This document shows, piece by piece, positions 26,101 through 35,397 of a stretch of DNA of 64,000 nt (positions are counted from its first letter, which is position 1; every line of letters starts with the position of its first letter). The notes under the pieces are model-generated. The model searched no databases. It was not told where the DNA came from and worked only from the letters and a program-made list of their open reading frames with translations. The stretch is from Temnopleurus reevesii (Eukaryota; Echinodermata; Echinoidea; Temnopleuroida; Temnopleuridae), in contig BQKZ01000380.1 in assembly GCA_036244855.1 (NCBI GenBank), positions 23,749 to 87,748 of the forward strand, written 5' to 3'. A program made the position numbers and the translations under genes.

Positions 26101-29100
26101 AAACACCACATCTGTTGAATAAAGATAACATTAGAGCGGCTAGAGGGCTTGAAAAATGTTGTGCATATAGTGCGTGACCTGCTGTATGACTCATTATAGC
26201 AACAAGAATACTTAACATACTGATTTGGAAAACTGTTTTAAATATGATGAGGAGGAATCTAAAAAAATGATTTGTCTAAATCTGTTAACCATACATGTAC
26301 TCACTCGTGAAAATGTAAACAAGATTGGGTCTTAATTAATCTCACCATAATGGTTGGAAGGCCGGCAATGGTTTACGAATCTTTAAAGATATGCCATCTT
26401 CAAGAATTCCATCCATTGAGTTGAAACATTAGTGGAAAAGACGAGAGTGAGAGATTAGATGTAATCTTACCTGCTGAAACTGAGGGGACTGGAGGGTAGC
26501 CCGGAGCTGCTCGGGATCCTTCGGGAGCGACTCCCCTTCCGGCAAGAATGGAATCAACTTCTGCTGAATTTCTTGATTGGCTAGAATCGGGGTCATGGCG
26601 TCTGAGGACATCAGCTTGCTCAGGTCGACGGGCGGCTGGGCGGCGCCGGCTTCCGCTGGCAGGTTCATGGAGCTGAGGATGCTCTGAAGGTCCCTCAGCT
26701 GGATGGCTTGTTGTCCTCCAGGGGCAGCAGCAGAGGAGGAGGGGGCCTTGGTGGGAGCAGCAGGGGTGGTTGCGGGTCGGGCTGTTGCAGGGGTGGAGGT
26801 GGTGGAGCTCGGGGTGGCGGCGGTAGTGCTGGCCGTAGCGGAGGCGGCTGGGGTCGAGCTGCTACTGGATGTGGTGGCGGGACGAGCAGCGGAAGAACGA
26901 GCTGGGCTGCAATCAACAAGAAAACAAAGTTTAAAATTAGTGAGTATTTAATGTTTTGGGCAGGAATGTCTGAAGCAAGGAATATGAATTTTGGTTGGAG
27001 GGTTTGCACAGGTGCTATTAAGGGGGACCCTGCTGATTAGAACTAAAACAACTATTAGATTTTGTCAAATAATTTTAGGGGCAAATCAATGAATCATGAA
27101 TAGCTTATCCCTTAAGTACAGCACATACTAAAAGAGCTTCACATTGTTTATATCTGATTTGTACACGACTTGTAATGCTGTACTAAATGACTATTGGTCA
27201 AAAAAATAAAGTGAAGTGAAATAGGGTAAAAGTGGTATCAGACGTACAATAAGAAAGACGAGTTTACATAATTGCCCCTATATAGTCCGCAAAAGTACTT
27301 TATTCATATTTCTTAGTCTAGTTAAGACCTCTGTGATCTAATTTATATACCTTCCTTGTTGACAGGCACTCAATTAGATAATCAGGACTCAACCAGACAG
27401 AGTCATGATGAATCTTTTGAATTGTGGCTCCTATAAGATTGAGGCTGAAAGTGCCCTATACTCTTCCTACATTGTATGTTTTAGTTTCATTATCATTGAT
27501 CAAAAGATTTGTGAATGTGTCTCACGTTGACTCTGAAGAACTTTGTCCACCTCCTGGTCTTGCTCCTCCAAGCATGCTCTGCAAACCAAGGGGACCTGAA
27601 AATACAAACATGTGTAAAATTACAAGATCTATAAAACAATCTCTCATTATGCTATTGTCGCAAAACAAAAATAAGCCTGTACAGCGACCAGACAGAAAAT
27701 TATTTTAAGGCAGTTTTACATGGTCAGTGAGCTGAAACCTCTGGCTACCATTGAATTCCAAAAGATCACTCAATTCCCCCCCCCCCCCCACAATAAAATA
27801 AGCATAGATTTAGAATTTTGCCATAACAGTGACCTATTATGTACAATTGTAGGACATTATTCATTTGTCTCCTAATATACTGTGGTGAACATGGAAATTC
27901 ATGTATAATGGTGAACTATACTGCTACCTTCACAAGAAAAATGTGTGCTGAAGAACATGTTTATTGAGGTCACCTGTCTTCAGTGGCTACTTTCTAATTC
28001 CTGATCCATTTGGTGGCGAATGTATACTGGTTTGTCACATTACCAGAGCATCTCTTGATAAAATTTCAATGACATACCTGAAAATATGAAAGGAAACTTT
28101 TGATCTCTTAGACAGAGTTACATACAAACCAAACAAAATTTTGTGGAGCAGTTATCTGGGGACACATCATTACTTTTCATGGGATAGGTGGAGTGTAGTA
28201 CAAACTGTGTATACTGATCATCAAGGGATAAAGTGGCCATTATAGACAGGTTTTACTGTACTCCTACTTACCAAGACCCCCTAATCCTCCTCCACTAAGA
28301 AGCTGCATCATCTGCTGTTGATCCATGTTTCCAAGCATAGACTGCAAGCCTCCCTCACCTTCAAATATCAAACAAAACATGCGATTATCAGCCAGTTTTA
28401 AACCTTCAATGTGAAATGGAAGCCTACAAAAGATAATGTTCACATAAATGATTATCAATTGTAACTTCTTTGGAATATTCAGGGGTTAGGCATGGTGTTA
28501 TGAATAGATGATGGCTGACATTGTCATGGTAACAAGCCGCATCATCTGCTATTGATCAATGTTTCCAAGCATAGACTGCAAAAACCTCCCTCGCCTTCAA
28601 ATATCAAACAAAAATATGCAATTCTCAGCAAGTTTTAAATCTTTGATGTGAATGTAACTGTAATCCTACGAAGAGGGACATTTTCACATGATCAATCGCA
28701 ACTTCTGTGGTCAGGGCTACTGTTAGGCTTAGGGCCGGTATTAGGGTTAGATGAGGGGCAGCATTGTTATGGTAACAAGCCACATCATCTGCTGTTGATC
28801 CATGTTACCAAGCATGGACTGCAATACTCCCTCACCTTCAAATATCAAATAAAAACATGCACTCATCAGTTTTAAACCTTTGATATGATATGTAACTATA
28901 AGCCTACAAAGAGGGGCATTTTCACATGAATGAATATCAATCGCAATTTCTGTAGTTAGGGCTGGTGTTAGACTTAAGGCTGGCATTATGGTTAGGTAAT
29001 GGGTGGTATTATCATGGTAACAAGCTGTATCATCTGCTCTTGATCCATGTTGCCCAGCATAGACTGCAATCCTTCCTCACCTTCAAATATCAAACAAATC

Positions 29101-32100
29101 ATGCAGTTATCAGCAAGTTTTAAACCTTTGATGTGAAATGTAACTGTAAACCTACGAAGAGGGACATTTTCACATGAATGACTATCAATCACAATGTCTG
29201 TGGTTACGGCTTGTGTTAGGCTTAGGGCCGGTATTAGGGTTAGATGACGGGCAGTATTGTCATGGTTACAAGCCACATCATCTGCTGTTGATCCATGTTA
29301 CCATGCAGAGACTGCAATCCTCCTTTACCTTAACTTATTAAACAAAAAGGTCATAATTCTCAACAAAAGTTTGGATATACTGATGTGCAATATATTTTTG
29401 GACAAAAGATGGACATTTTCATATAAATGGCAATCAATCAAACCACTGAGGAATACTTGAAGATAATTTGATACATCAATAATGGGATAACAAGCTGCAT
29501 CATCTACTTTTGATCCATGTTAACAAACATAGGTAGCGATATCCTTCAAATATCAAACCAATAATACCTGAGATTTGGCAAAAAATTGAATATTTTGTGT
29601 AAAAATACAGGTAAAAGATTAAATTTTCACATAAATAGCTATCAATCACGACTACTGTAGAATATTCAATGGTTATGGATCATGCTGTCGAAAAAGCAAT
29701 CTGCACTAGACTCTTCAATAAAAAGAAATACATATGGCTCAGGATTTTCAACGCTTACAAAACCAATATCAAAACTAGGGTTGAGCATACCACTAGCTGA
29801 CTACATACCAAGTGCAGATCCAAGTCCACCAAGATCAGCTGGAAGTCCACCAGTACCCCTGCCTCCTCCAAGGCCAGATGAGCCGGGTGCTGGTGGGTTA
29901 TTCAGAACATCATTCACTTTCTTACACAGTTCATCATCCTTGTCCGTCTTTGGTTCCTAGAAGGATAAGAAATATCAACTTTTTATTGTAAACTCATAAT
30001 GATTAGAGATGTTATCCTAAAATTGGGTCTCTTACCAGGTATGTTTGGCATTAAAAGGAAATGACTTTACTGGGCATCTGTAATTATTTGGAGCACAAAA
30101 ATACAGTCCTCAGACTCATTGAAACATAAGAAATTTGTTACTGAAGTATGGGATATAGAAAGATGCTGATATTTCATGAGAAATACTTGCTGTTTTCGTA
30201 AAATATAAAGTCATCTGTCAGTCAGCAAAGGAATTCTTTAAAATGACTACGGTAATAAAATTTCAGATGAGACCCTAAGAATGCTTGTAAAACCCCAACA
30301 GGTTTCAGTCCTCAGTGTGCAACATTAAAAACCTTGAACAGGATTAAAAGCAATGTGAGCGCATAGACATGTACCTCAGCACCCTTAGGATTAATACTTG
30401 CCTTTATGGATGTTCAAATCATGGAGCATGCTGAGGTATCTTTTAGTACAAACCTGTTGTGTGCATTGCAGAGCTGCCAACATTGAATGAAGGAAATCCA
30501 GTAGATTGTTGCGAGCGGAGCGAGCCACTACTGAGCATAGCGTGGCGTGCTGCTGCGAGCGAAGCGAGCAAACGCCGAGCGCAGCGAGGCGTGCTGCTGA
30601 ACGGGTGGGGTCCAGGGGCCCGCCTTAGGGCCCCTGGCGGGGGTGCAGGGGGCGGAGCCCCTGCGAGCTATTGGCTTAAAGCCTATCTGAAACCCTTTTA
30701 GAACACCATTTAGTAACATAGATCCAAAGATTTTCTATCATATTCATAATGAAAATTTTGGTTAGTTGTGCACCCATGATGTCATCAAATTGGCAACATT
30801 TCTGGAATTTTCCACTGATTTACCCATTTTTCCAAATTTTTAAAAATTCATAACTTTTTTANNNNNNNNNNNNNNNNNNNNNNNNNNNNNNNNNNNNNNN
30901 NNNNNNNNNNNNNNNNNNNNNNNNNNNNNNNNNNNNNNNNNNNNNNNNNNNNNNNNNNNNNNNNNNNNNNNNNNNNNNNNNNNNNNNNNNNNNNNNNNNN
31001 NNNNNNNNNNNNNNNNNNNNNNNNNNNNNNNNNNNNNNNNNNNNNNNNNNNNNNNNNNNNNNNNNNNNNNNNNNNNNNNNNNNNNNNNNNNNNNNNNNNN
31101 NNNNNNNNNNNNNNNNNNNNNNNNNNNNNNNNNNNNNNNNNNNNNNNNNNNNNNNNNNNNNNNNNNNNNNNNNNNNNNNNNNNNNNNNNNNNNNNNNNNN
31201 NNNNNNNNNNNNNNNNNNNNNNNNNNNNNNNNNNNNNNNNNNNNNNNNNNNNNNNNNNNNNNNNNNNNNNNNNNNNNNNNNNNNNNNNNNNNNNNNNNNN
31301 NNNNNNNNNNNNNNNNNNNNNNNNNNNNNNNNNNNNNNNNNNNNNNNNNNNNNNNNNNNNNNNNNNNNNNNNNNNNNNNNNNNNNNNNNNNNNNNNNNNN
31401 NNNNNNNNNNNNNNNNNNNNNNNNNNNNNNNNNNNNNNNNNNNNNNNNNNNNNNNNNNNNNNNNNNNNNNNNNNNNNNNNNNNNNNNNNNNNNNNNNNNN
31501 NNNNNNNNNNNNNNNNNNNNNNNNNNNNNNNNNNNNNNNNNNNNNNNNNNNNNNNNNNNNNNNNNNGATTAGTCTAATTGCCTCCTATCCAGCACAGTTA
31601 ACTGTGCTTGGAATTTGGCCGAGTCTTTTATACTCGTTAGTGTGTATGGCAATTTATTCCAGTTTCTGGCAGTGTCCGGGAAGAATGATTTCTGATGAGT
31701 ATTAGATTTTGAGTATGGAATAGCCAGTGTAAGAGAGTTGTGGTTCCTTGTGGATCTTCCTGATATTCTTGAACTCGAAAATGTTGAATCTCCACTTAAA
31801 TAATCCCAGTTCGAAGGCCCTTGCAGAGTAAACAAACTCGCGGTGCATGGCATTCCGCTAGCTAGTGCTGCACAACAGACCGGACTTCGCTTCTTAGGCC
31901 ACGGGGCAGCGCCGGGGCCGACGGCATGTACGTGCCGTAAGGTAGCCAAGCAGTGAAGTGCATCACACATGTTCCAGAACCGGAAAAAACTTGTTTGCTA
32001 AAAGTTAGACTCCCACACCAGTCGTTAATTGATATTATTTTCACTTAACATTGGAAATGAATGTACAAATTATGAAGGCAGTTACGAAGTACTGGTTAAA

Positions 32101-34032
32101 ACGAAAATCTTATATGGGGTCCCACATGTGAATATATATGGTTGAACTTGCTAGACTCGTAAAACAGTCGTTTTATTTTTTTTTTTTTTCATTTTTTCTA
32201 TTTGCGGGAGATTTAGGCATAGCGCCGGGAGGACGGGAGAATGGACCAAAATCCGGGAGTCTCCCGCAGGATCCGGGAGACTTGGCAGCTCTGGCATTGT
32301 TTACACTGCGCGAGATCACTTCCGCACTGGAAAACTACCCATCATGTACTCTCGATATGAACAACCATAAATGCATTTGTAAAAGTATTATAGAATACTC
32401 ACCTGCATCCAGAAGAAGAACTTTCGAGCAGAAGACTTGAACTTGAGAAGGTAAACCCTTCCTGTGGTGCATTGTGGTACACGCTTGAATTCACAGTCGT
32501 CAGGGAAGATTATCAGATCCTGCAACAAAATAAACAATAACGAATTTGAAGAAAAAAAGATATTTTAATGTTAAGTTAGACTATGTAAAATTTCCAAATA
32601 TGCCGCATAAGATATAACCTATAGTCCAACAGAGCTACCAGATTTGTCTCCAAAACATATGCAAGAGAAACAAGCATCAGAGCCATCTTGAAATACACAT
32701 TTCTTTGTCCCTTGCCTTCTTTTGAGTAATCTGCACTCCTTTATTTTGCATCAATGAATGTAGACAAAGACTAGAAAGTTTGCATCCATGTAATCTATAT
32801 ATTATAATACTATAATCTATTGAAGAAAACAAATTTTTTGCATGTCAAAGGTGGGTGTTAACCTGACTGGGCTATTTTGGAGATTAAGAAAGAGTGGAAT
32901 GTGAACTTGAATATGTATGGTCCGCTCATATAAAGGCCCGCATGATAAAAAGGCACACATCCAACATGCGCGTTGTGCTTATGGCCAAATACGCGCCTGG
33001 TCAAACCCTGTGACTTGTCTATGCATGGGACTAAGGAAGCATTTGCAACTATAATTCTTTGGTCATGTATCTAGGAATCAGGCACAAAAATCATAGGTTT
33101 TTACAAATCCTAAAGATTCTCTACTATTTCATATTAATGATTAATTATGTATAGAACTTATGTGACACTAGTAAGTAATAAATACAGCAATAAAAGTTGA
33201 TAATTGACCTTTATTTGCTCGGCAAAGAGCAGTGCGTGCCTTTAAATGTGTTCCAAAAACTACGGCAGTTTGCAAGACGAAAATTGTCGAAAATGTTCCT
33301 CGTAGAAATTTTGTGTTTTTTTCTGCCCATTTTTTACTAAATAATCTTCAGAATATTCTCCTTCGAGCGATACCAAATTTTGTGATTAAATGATCATTTT
33401 TATGGTTTTACATTCGCTCAGAAATAAGGTGCGGGCCTTTATAGACTTCCATCATATTTATTGATAATAGTTTTTCAATTTCAGGAATATTTCAAAAATT
33501 AATTAATCATACGGTTTCCTGCATTTGATTTCGCTACACATCACAGTAGTTCAAAAGATGCCAATTTGCATGAAAAAAATCACTGTTAAGTTATATCATT
33601 GACGATTATTGTTAGTCATTACTATAATAAACTACCCATTTCTGAGTTGCTTCAATTTTTTAATATCTGTTCGTCTGATTTTTTTGCTCTTTAAACCTTT
33701 TTTTTTTTTGGTCCAACTTCAGTCTTCTTAACTACCTGTGACTGTGTTATTTTTGTCCTAAGTTGTTTCAGTTAATTTGTAGCCTAAAGTAGTAGAAAGT
33801 ATGAGCGGTTTCTGCAGCCAAAACTTACATCTACGACGGTGCCCGATGTTCGGTCTTTCCAGCAGAAATGCATGAGCGTGTCGTCGGGCTGGTGAAGGTA
33901 GACGAGTCCCTTCCTCTTGTCCGGAGTCACAGTCTTCCCCTTTAATTCCATTTTTCCAGCTCTAAATTCCACCAAATTTTTACTGGATGGACGACCACCG
34001 GTAGCAGAACTGCCAAACAAAGCTCCCGACAT
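23016..34032 (-). CDS. ADRM1: Proteasomal ubiquitin receptor ADRM1/RPN13 (8 coding exons, whole span)
   Basis: Subunit of the 26S proteasome 19S cap that binds ubiquitin chains and recruits the deubiquitinase UCHL5/UCH37. Coding exons (minus strand): 34032-33829, 32519-32403, 29956-29809, 28358-28272, 27595-27526, 26906-26471, 25096-24994, 23137-23016. Their lengths sum to 1287 bp, so 428 aa plus stop, and every junction is GT-AG with matching phase. The N-terminal Pru domain spans about residues 15-125. It keeps the expected ubiquitin-contact residues L53, F73-P-D-D76 and F95, equivalent to human L56, F76-P-D-D79 and F98. A Gly-rich segment (about 126-208, two GLQSMLG motifs) and an Ala/Ser/Thr/Pro linker (210-275) follow. 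The C-terminal DEUBAD domain (about 277-395) binds UCHL5, and the protein ends in an acidic Lys/Asp tail. The start ATG has G at -3. It is divergent from MAIP1. Identification rests on recognised homology; the exon model is my own reading. Confidence 0.97.
23403..23488 (-). pseudogene. Decayed duplicate of ADRM1 exon 8
   Basis: Between real exons 7 and 8, about 85 bp resembles the charged tail and DIEAFSRAL part of exon 8 (shared core GACAGTGGAGACGAGGATTC-like on the minus strand). The acceptor and the C-terminal codons are not kept. It reads as a partial tandem duplication, not a working exon. Confidence 0.75.
23853..24787. mobile_element. Non-autonomous TIR element with internal 161-bp satellite
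   Basis: The ends are inverted copies, TTATGCCTCCGCC (23853-23865) and GGCAGAGGCATAA (24775-24787), matching at 12 of 13 positions. The interior is about five tandem units carrying TGACCTTTGACCTTTGACC. Anchors at 24098, 24259, 24420 and 24581 are spaced exactly 161 bp. The right side ends in a GGAC/GGACGGACG microsatellite. It lies in ADRM1 intron 7 and shows no coding potential. Confidence 0.85.
24098..24593 (-). promoter_or_regulatory. Array of DR1 nuclear-receptor-like sites
   Basis: TGACCTTTGACCT, the complement of AGGTCA-A-AGGTCA, occurs perfectly at 24098-24110, 24259-24271 and 24581-24593, and imperfectly at 24420-24432. Each is followed by part or all of a third half-site. DR1 is the classic site for HNF4, RXR and related receptors. 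That it is bound here is not shown. Confidence 0.5.
24994..25096 (-). CDS. ADRM1: ADRM1 coding exon 7 (DEUBAD)
   Basis: A 103-bp exon encoding [20 protein letters not shown] and [14 protein letters not shown], closely matching human RPN13. Acceptor ATACAG, donor GTAAGG, leaving phase 1. Confidence 0.95.
25296..25434 (-). mobile_element. tRNA-derived SINE, partial (ADRM1 intron 6)
   Basis: Shares the conserved body (TTAATTTCCTTCAGCAAGAA and the CTCAACCCAGGTG block) with the full copies at 4539 and 47391. The B-box is decayed and the 3' tail is missing. Confidence 0.8.
25606..25772. mobile_element. MITE with GGCATTTCATGAAA-type inverted ends
   Basis: The left end GGGGGCATTTCATAAAA and the right end TTTCATGAAATGGCCTCC are imperfect inverted repeats about 165 bp apart in ADRM1 intron 6. 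No coding potential. Confidence 0.65.
25905..26073. mobile_element. MITE with GTGCCTTTACG inverted ends (uninterrupted copy)
   Basis: GTGCCTTTACG at the left and CGTAAAGGCAC at the right are perfect 11-bp inverted repeats, and homology continues outward imperfectly. The interior contains a single GCATTGTTTACACT, the site that is split by a transposon in the sister copy at 30399-32340. Confidence 0.75.
26471..26906 (-). CDS. ADRM1: ADRM1 coding exon 6 (linker and DEUBAD start)
   Basis: A 436-bp exon, phase 2 in and phase 0 out. The first 65 residues are almost only Ala, Ser, Thr and Pro (flexible linker). From [14 protein letters not shown] onward it is the helical UCHL5-binding DEUBAD domain, with [20 protein letters not shown] as in vertebrate RPN13. 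The stretch is locally GC-rich compared with its surroundings. Confidence 0.95.
27526..27595 (-). CDS. ADRM1: ADRM1 coding exon 5
   Basis: A 70-bp exon entering in phase 1 and leaving in phase 2. It encodes [18 protein letters not shown] and a short Ser-rich end. It repeats the GLQSMLG motif of exon 4. Acceptor TTTTCAG, donor GTGAGA. Confidence 0.9.
28272..28358 (-). CDS. ADRM1: ADRM1 coding exon 4 (GEGGLQSML segment)
   Basis: An 87-bp exon, phase 1 at both ends, encoding [20 protein letters not shown] and then SGGGLGGL. Human ADRM1 has a matching GEGGLQSLLGNM stretch. Donor is GTAAGT. Five decayed partial copies of this exon follow toward higher coordinates in the same intron. Because the exon is symmetric in phase, skipping it would keep the frame. 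Confidence 0.93.
28527..29690 (-). repeat. Tandem array of decayed ADRM1 exon-4 copies
   Basis: Five units begin near 28527, 28770, 29015, 29265 and 29487, each about 205-250 bp. Each resembles the acceptor side and first two-thirds of exon 4 ([11 protein letters not shown] reading) plus upstream intron. All lack the exon's Gly-rich end and GTAAGT donor, which are replaced by sequence starting GTTACCAT. Units 3 and 4 keep the open frame; units 2, 5 and 6 (counting the real exon as 1) are more damaged. Confidence 0.85.
29809..29956 (-). CDS. ADRM1: ADRM1 coding exon 3 (end of Pru domain, Gly-rich start)
   Basis: Starts [20 protein letters not shown], which closes the Pru domain, then enters a Gly-rich linker. 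It is 148 bp; acceptor TTCTAG, donor GTATGT, leaving phase 1. Confidence 0.95.
30510..30665. repeat. GC-rich block of short palindromes
   Basis: Successive near-palindromes include GCGAGCGGAGCGAGC, GCGAGCGAAGCGAGC, GGGGCCCGCCTTAGGGCCCC and GGGGGCGGAGCCCC. Base composition is far from the AT-rich surroundings. It belongs to the left arm of the TIR transposon. Confidence 0.7.
30862..31566. other. Assembly gap (705 N)
   Basis: A run of N inside ADRM1 intron 2 and inside the TIR transposon. The true length may differ. Confidence 0.99.
31567..31850 (-). pseudogene. Non-LTR retrotransposon fragment, ORF2 C-terminus
   Basis: The minus-strand reading contains [20 protein letters not shown] and [19 protein letters not shown]. 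This is the conserved C-terminal tail (SFFPRTxxxWNxLP pattern) of CR1/Jockey-like LINE reverse transcriptase proteins. No catalytic RT motif is present in the visible part. It abuts the assembly gap. Confidence 0.75.
32403..32519 (-). CDS. ADRM1: ADRM1 coding exon 2 (Pru domain)
   Basis: Encodes 39 residues, [17 protein letters not shown] through FFFWMQ, including the F-P-D-D ubiquitin-contact loop. It is 117 bp, phase 0 at both ends, with acceptor TTGCAG and donor GTGAGT. Confidence 0.96.
33829..34032 (-). CDS. ADRM1: ADRM1 coding exon 1 (Pru domain, N-terminal half)
   Basis: Encodes residues 1-68, beginning MSGALFGSS. It contains the basic [12 protein letters not shown] loop and the [10 protein letters not shown] strand typical of the Pru domain. 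It ends in phase 0 before a GTAAGT donor. The 5' UTR lies toward 34187. Confidence 0.96.
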
Positions 34033-34992
34033 GTCTGATGTCTTGTATTATTTCAATATAAGACAAATTTTAAAGAAAATTAATGACAAACGTTCAGGAA
34101 CTTGCGAACGTGACAGTGCAGAAAAATTATAGTCTATGTCAGCGTACATTCTGCTTATCCGTTATTTAGGCGCATGCGCATGCGCGCTCTCGCTCTGGGA
34201 TATATCTCTGGGTGTGGCAGTGGGACGATCTACCTGTGACTTCAAAAGCAAGGAAAATGGGGTAAAAGGAGAAAATGTGTTTGTTTTTTCACAAAAGGAA
34301 AAAAGAAATAGCTAGCATGTTTCACTAGAAACTGAATTCCAAAGGATGACATTACAGCCAGCGACGATGGAATAATAATGATTATAACTGGGTCCGCAGC
34401 CCCATTTCTTAGATGCATGCAACCCTATGTTTGATAAGAGTCGGCTTTGCCTTTCTTGCATCGAAAACTATATTGGAAATACTATTACTTCACATTCGAA
34501 ACTCAGGTAGATTGAGGAGGCGAGAGCTGGTGCCATTTATTGGTGCCATACAGTATCAACCATGCTCTTTGAATGCATTTCAAGTACCCATGCATGAAAT
34601 CACCGTTGTTTTATGATGATGGCCACAATTTATAATTTATATGGCCAATCTTGACGAAATCCACTTTCAAAGGCATCTAGTTTCGCGGCGATTCCTCAGG
34701 CTCAAGATTAATTGATCGAAATCAAGTTGTTGATAAACATTACAATTGTGAAATCAGACATAGATTATTCAATCATCCAACATTTTACGATTCTGTGTAG
34801 TTTATTGATCCTCAGTCCATCAAACAAATCACGTTTTGACCAAGCAAAGAGGACAACACTCTCATAATGAAGTCTCTTGGGTAATCATGGTCAGATTTAC
34901 GCCATTATAGATCAAAAGTTCAAACAAATTGTTTAGTTGTGCCACTTCGGCTGCGCTTATTTGTCGACTGCTGTTTAATTAGATTTAACACC
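34033..34992. promoter_or_regulatory. Divergent intergenic region between ADRM1 and MAIP1
   Basis: 960 bp separate the two start codons. It must hold both 5' UTRs and both promoters, unless either gene has an upstream non-coding exon. Apart from the NRF1-type site, no TATA box or other clear element stands out. Confidence 0.6.
34170..34187. promoter_or_regulatory. Overlapping NRF1-type palindromes in the ADRM1/MAIP1 divergent promoter
   Basis: GCGCATGCGCATGCGCGC holds two overlapping GCGCATGCGC-like sites, 138 bp upstream of the ADRM1 ATG. This is the consensus of NRF1, whose sea urchin homologue is P3A2. It is the only such cluster I noticed in the window. Confidence 0.65.
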
Positions 34993-35397
34993 ATGCATCG
35001 AATGAAATTTCTCAGTGACAGTATTGTGCCTTTAAGAAGAGCGGGATGCATTTCAAAGTGTCTCCAAAGGAACCTTTCTATGCTTGGCGGTGGAGGGAAT
35101 TCGACATTCAGAAGAGTAGAACAACACAGAAATGAATGCATGGGACCAGTAAGAAAAAGTGGAATCAATGCCTCAATGACTCTGCCACTGGCAACTTCCA
35201 GATGTTTACTTTTTCCCCACAGAAGGAGCATGAGCAGCTCTGATGAAGAGAGGGGAGGAGAGGGGAAGATCAAGCCAGTGATTTTTGCTATTCCGAATCC
35301 TATCAAAGTTATCAGAAACAATATATTTTATTGGTTGATACGTTCATATTTTGATCCAGATTTCTCAATTGATGAATTCACACAAGGAGCAAAGCAG
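34993..35397 (+). CDS. MAIP1: MAIP1 coding exon 1 (presequence and start of core)
   Basis: 135 codons, phase 0 out, donor AAGCAG|GTAGAT. It holds the likely mitochondrial targeting sequence (MHRMKFLSDSIVPLRRAG) and the FSIDEFTQGAKQ segment. Confidence 0.93.

Larger units (their letters stand above)
30469..32293. mobile_element. DNA transposon with CAGAGCTGCCAA inverted ends and 6-bp target duplication
   Basis: CAGAGCTGCCAA (30469-30480) and TTGGCAGCTCTG (32282-32293) are perfect 12-bp inverted repeats, flanked on both sides by GCATTG. The right subterminal region repeats CCGGGAG and contains CGGGAGTCTCCCG. The left subterminal region is GC-rich with small palindromes. The middle contains a sequence gap and a LINE fragment, so any transposase would be hidden. 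The superfamily is not assigned. Confidence 0.75.
30399..32340. mobile_element. MITE copy interrupted by a larger TIR transposon
   Basis: The left part (30399-30468, TGCCTTTATGGATGTTCAAA) and right part (from 32294, GCATTGTTTACACTGCG) together match the intact MITE at 25905-26073. The outer right terminus is diverged, so its end is approximate. Confidence 0.65.

Noticed and set aside
26695..27040. Pro- and Gly-rich frames of 82-110 codons around ADRM1 exon 6
   Set aside because: Shadows of the Ala/Ser/Thr linker exon in other phases.
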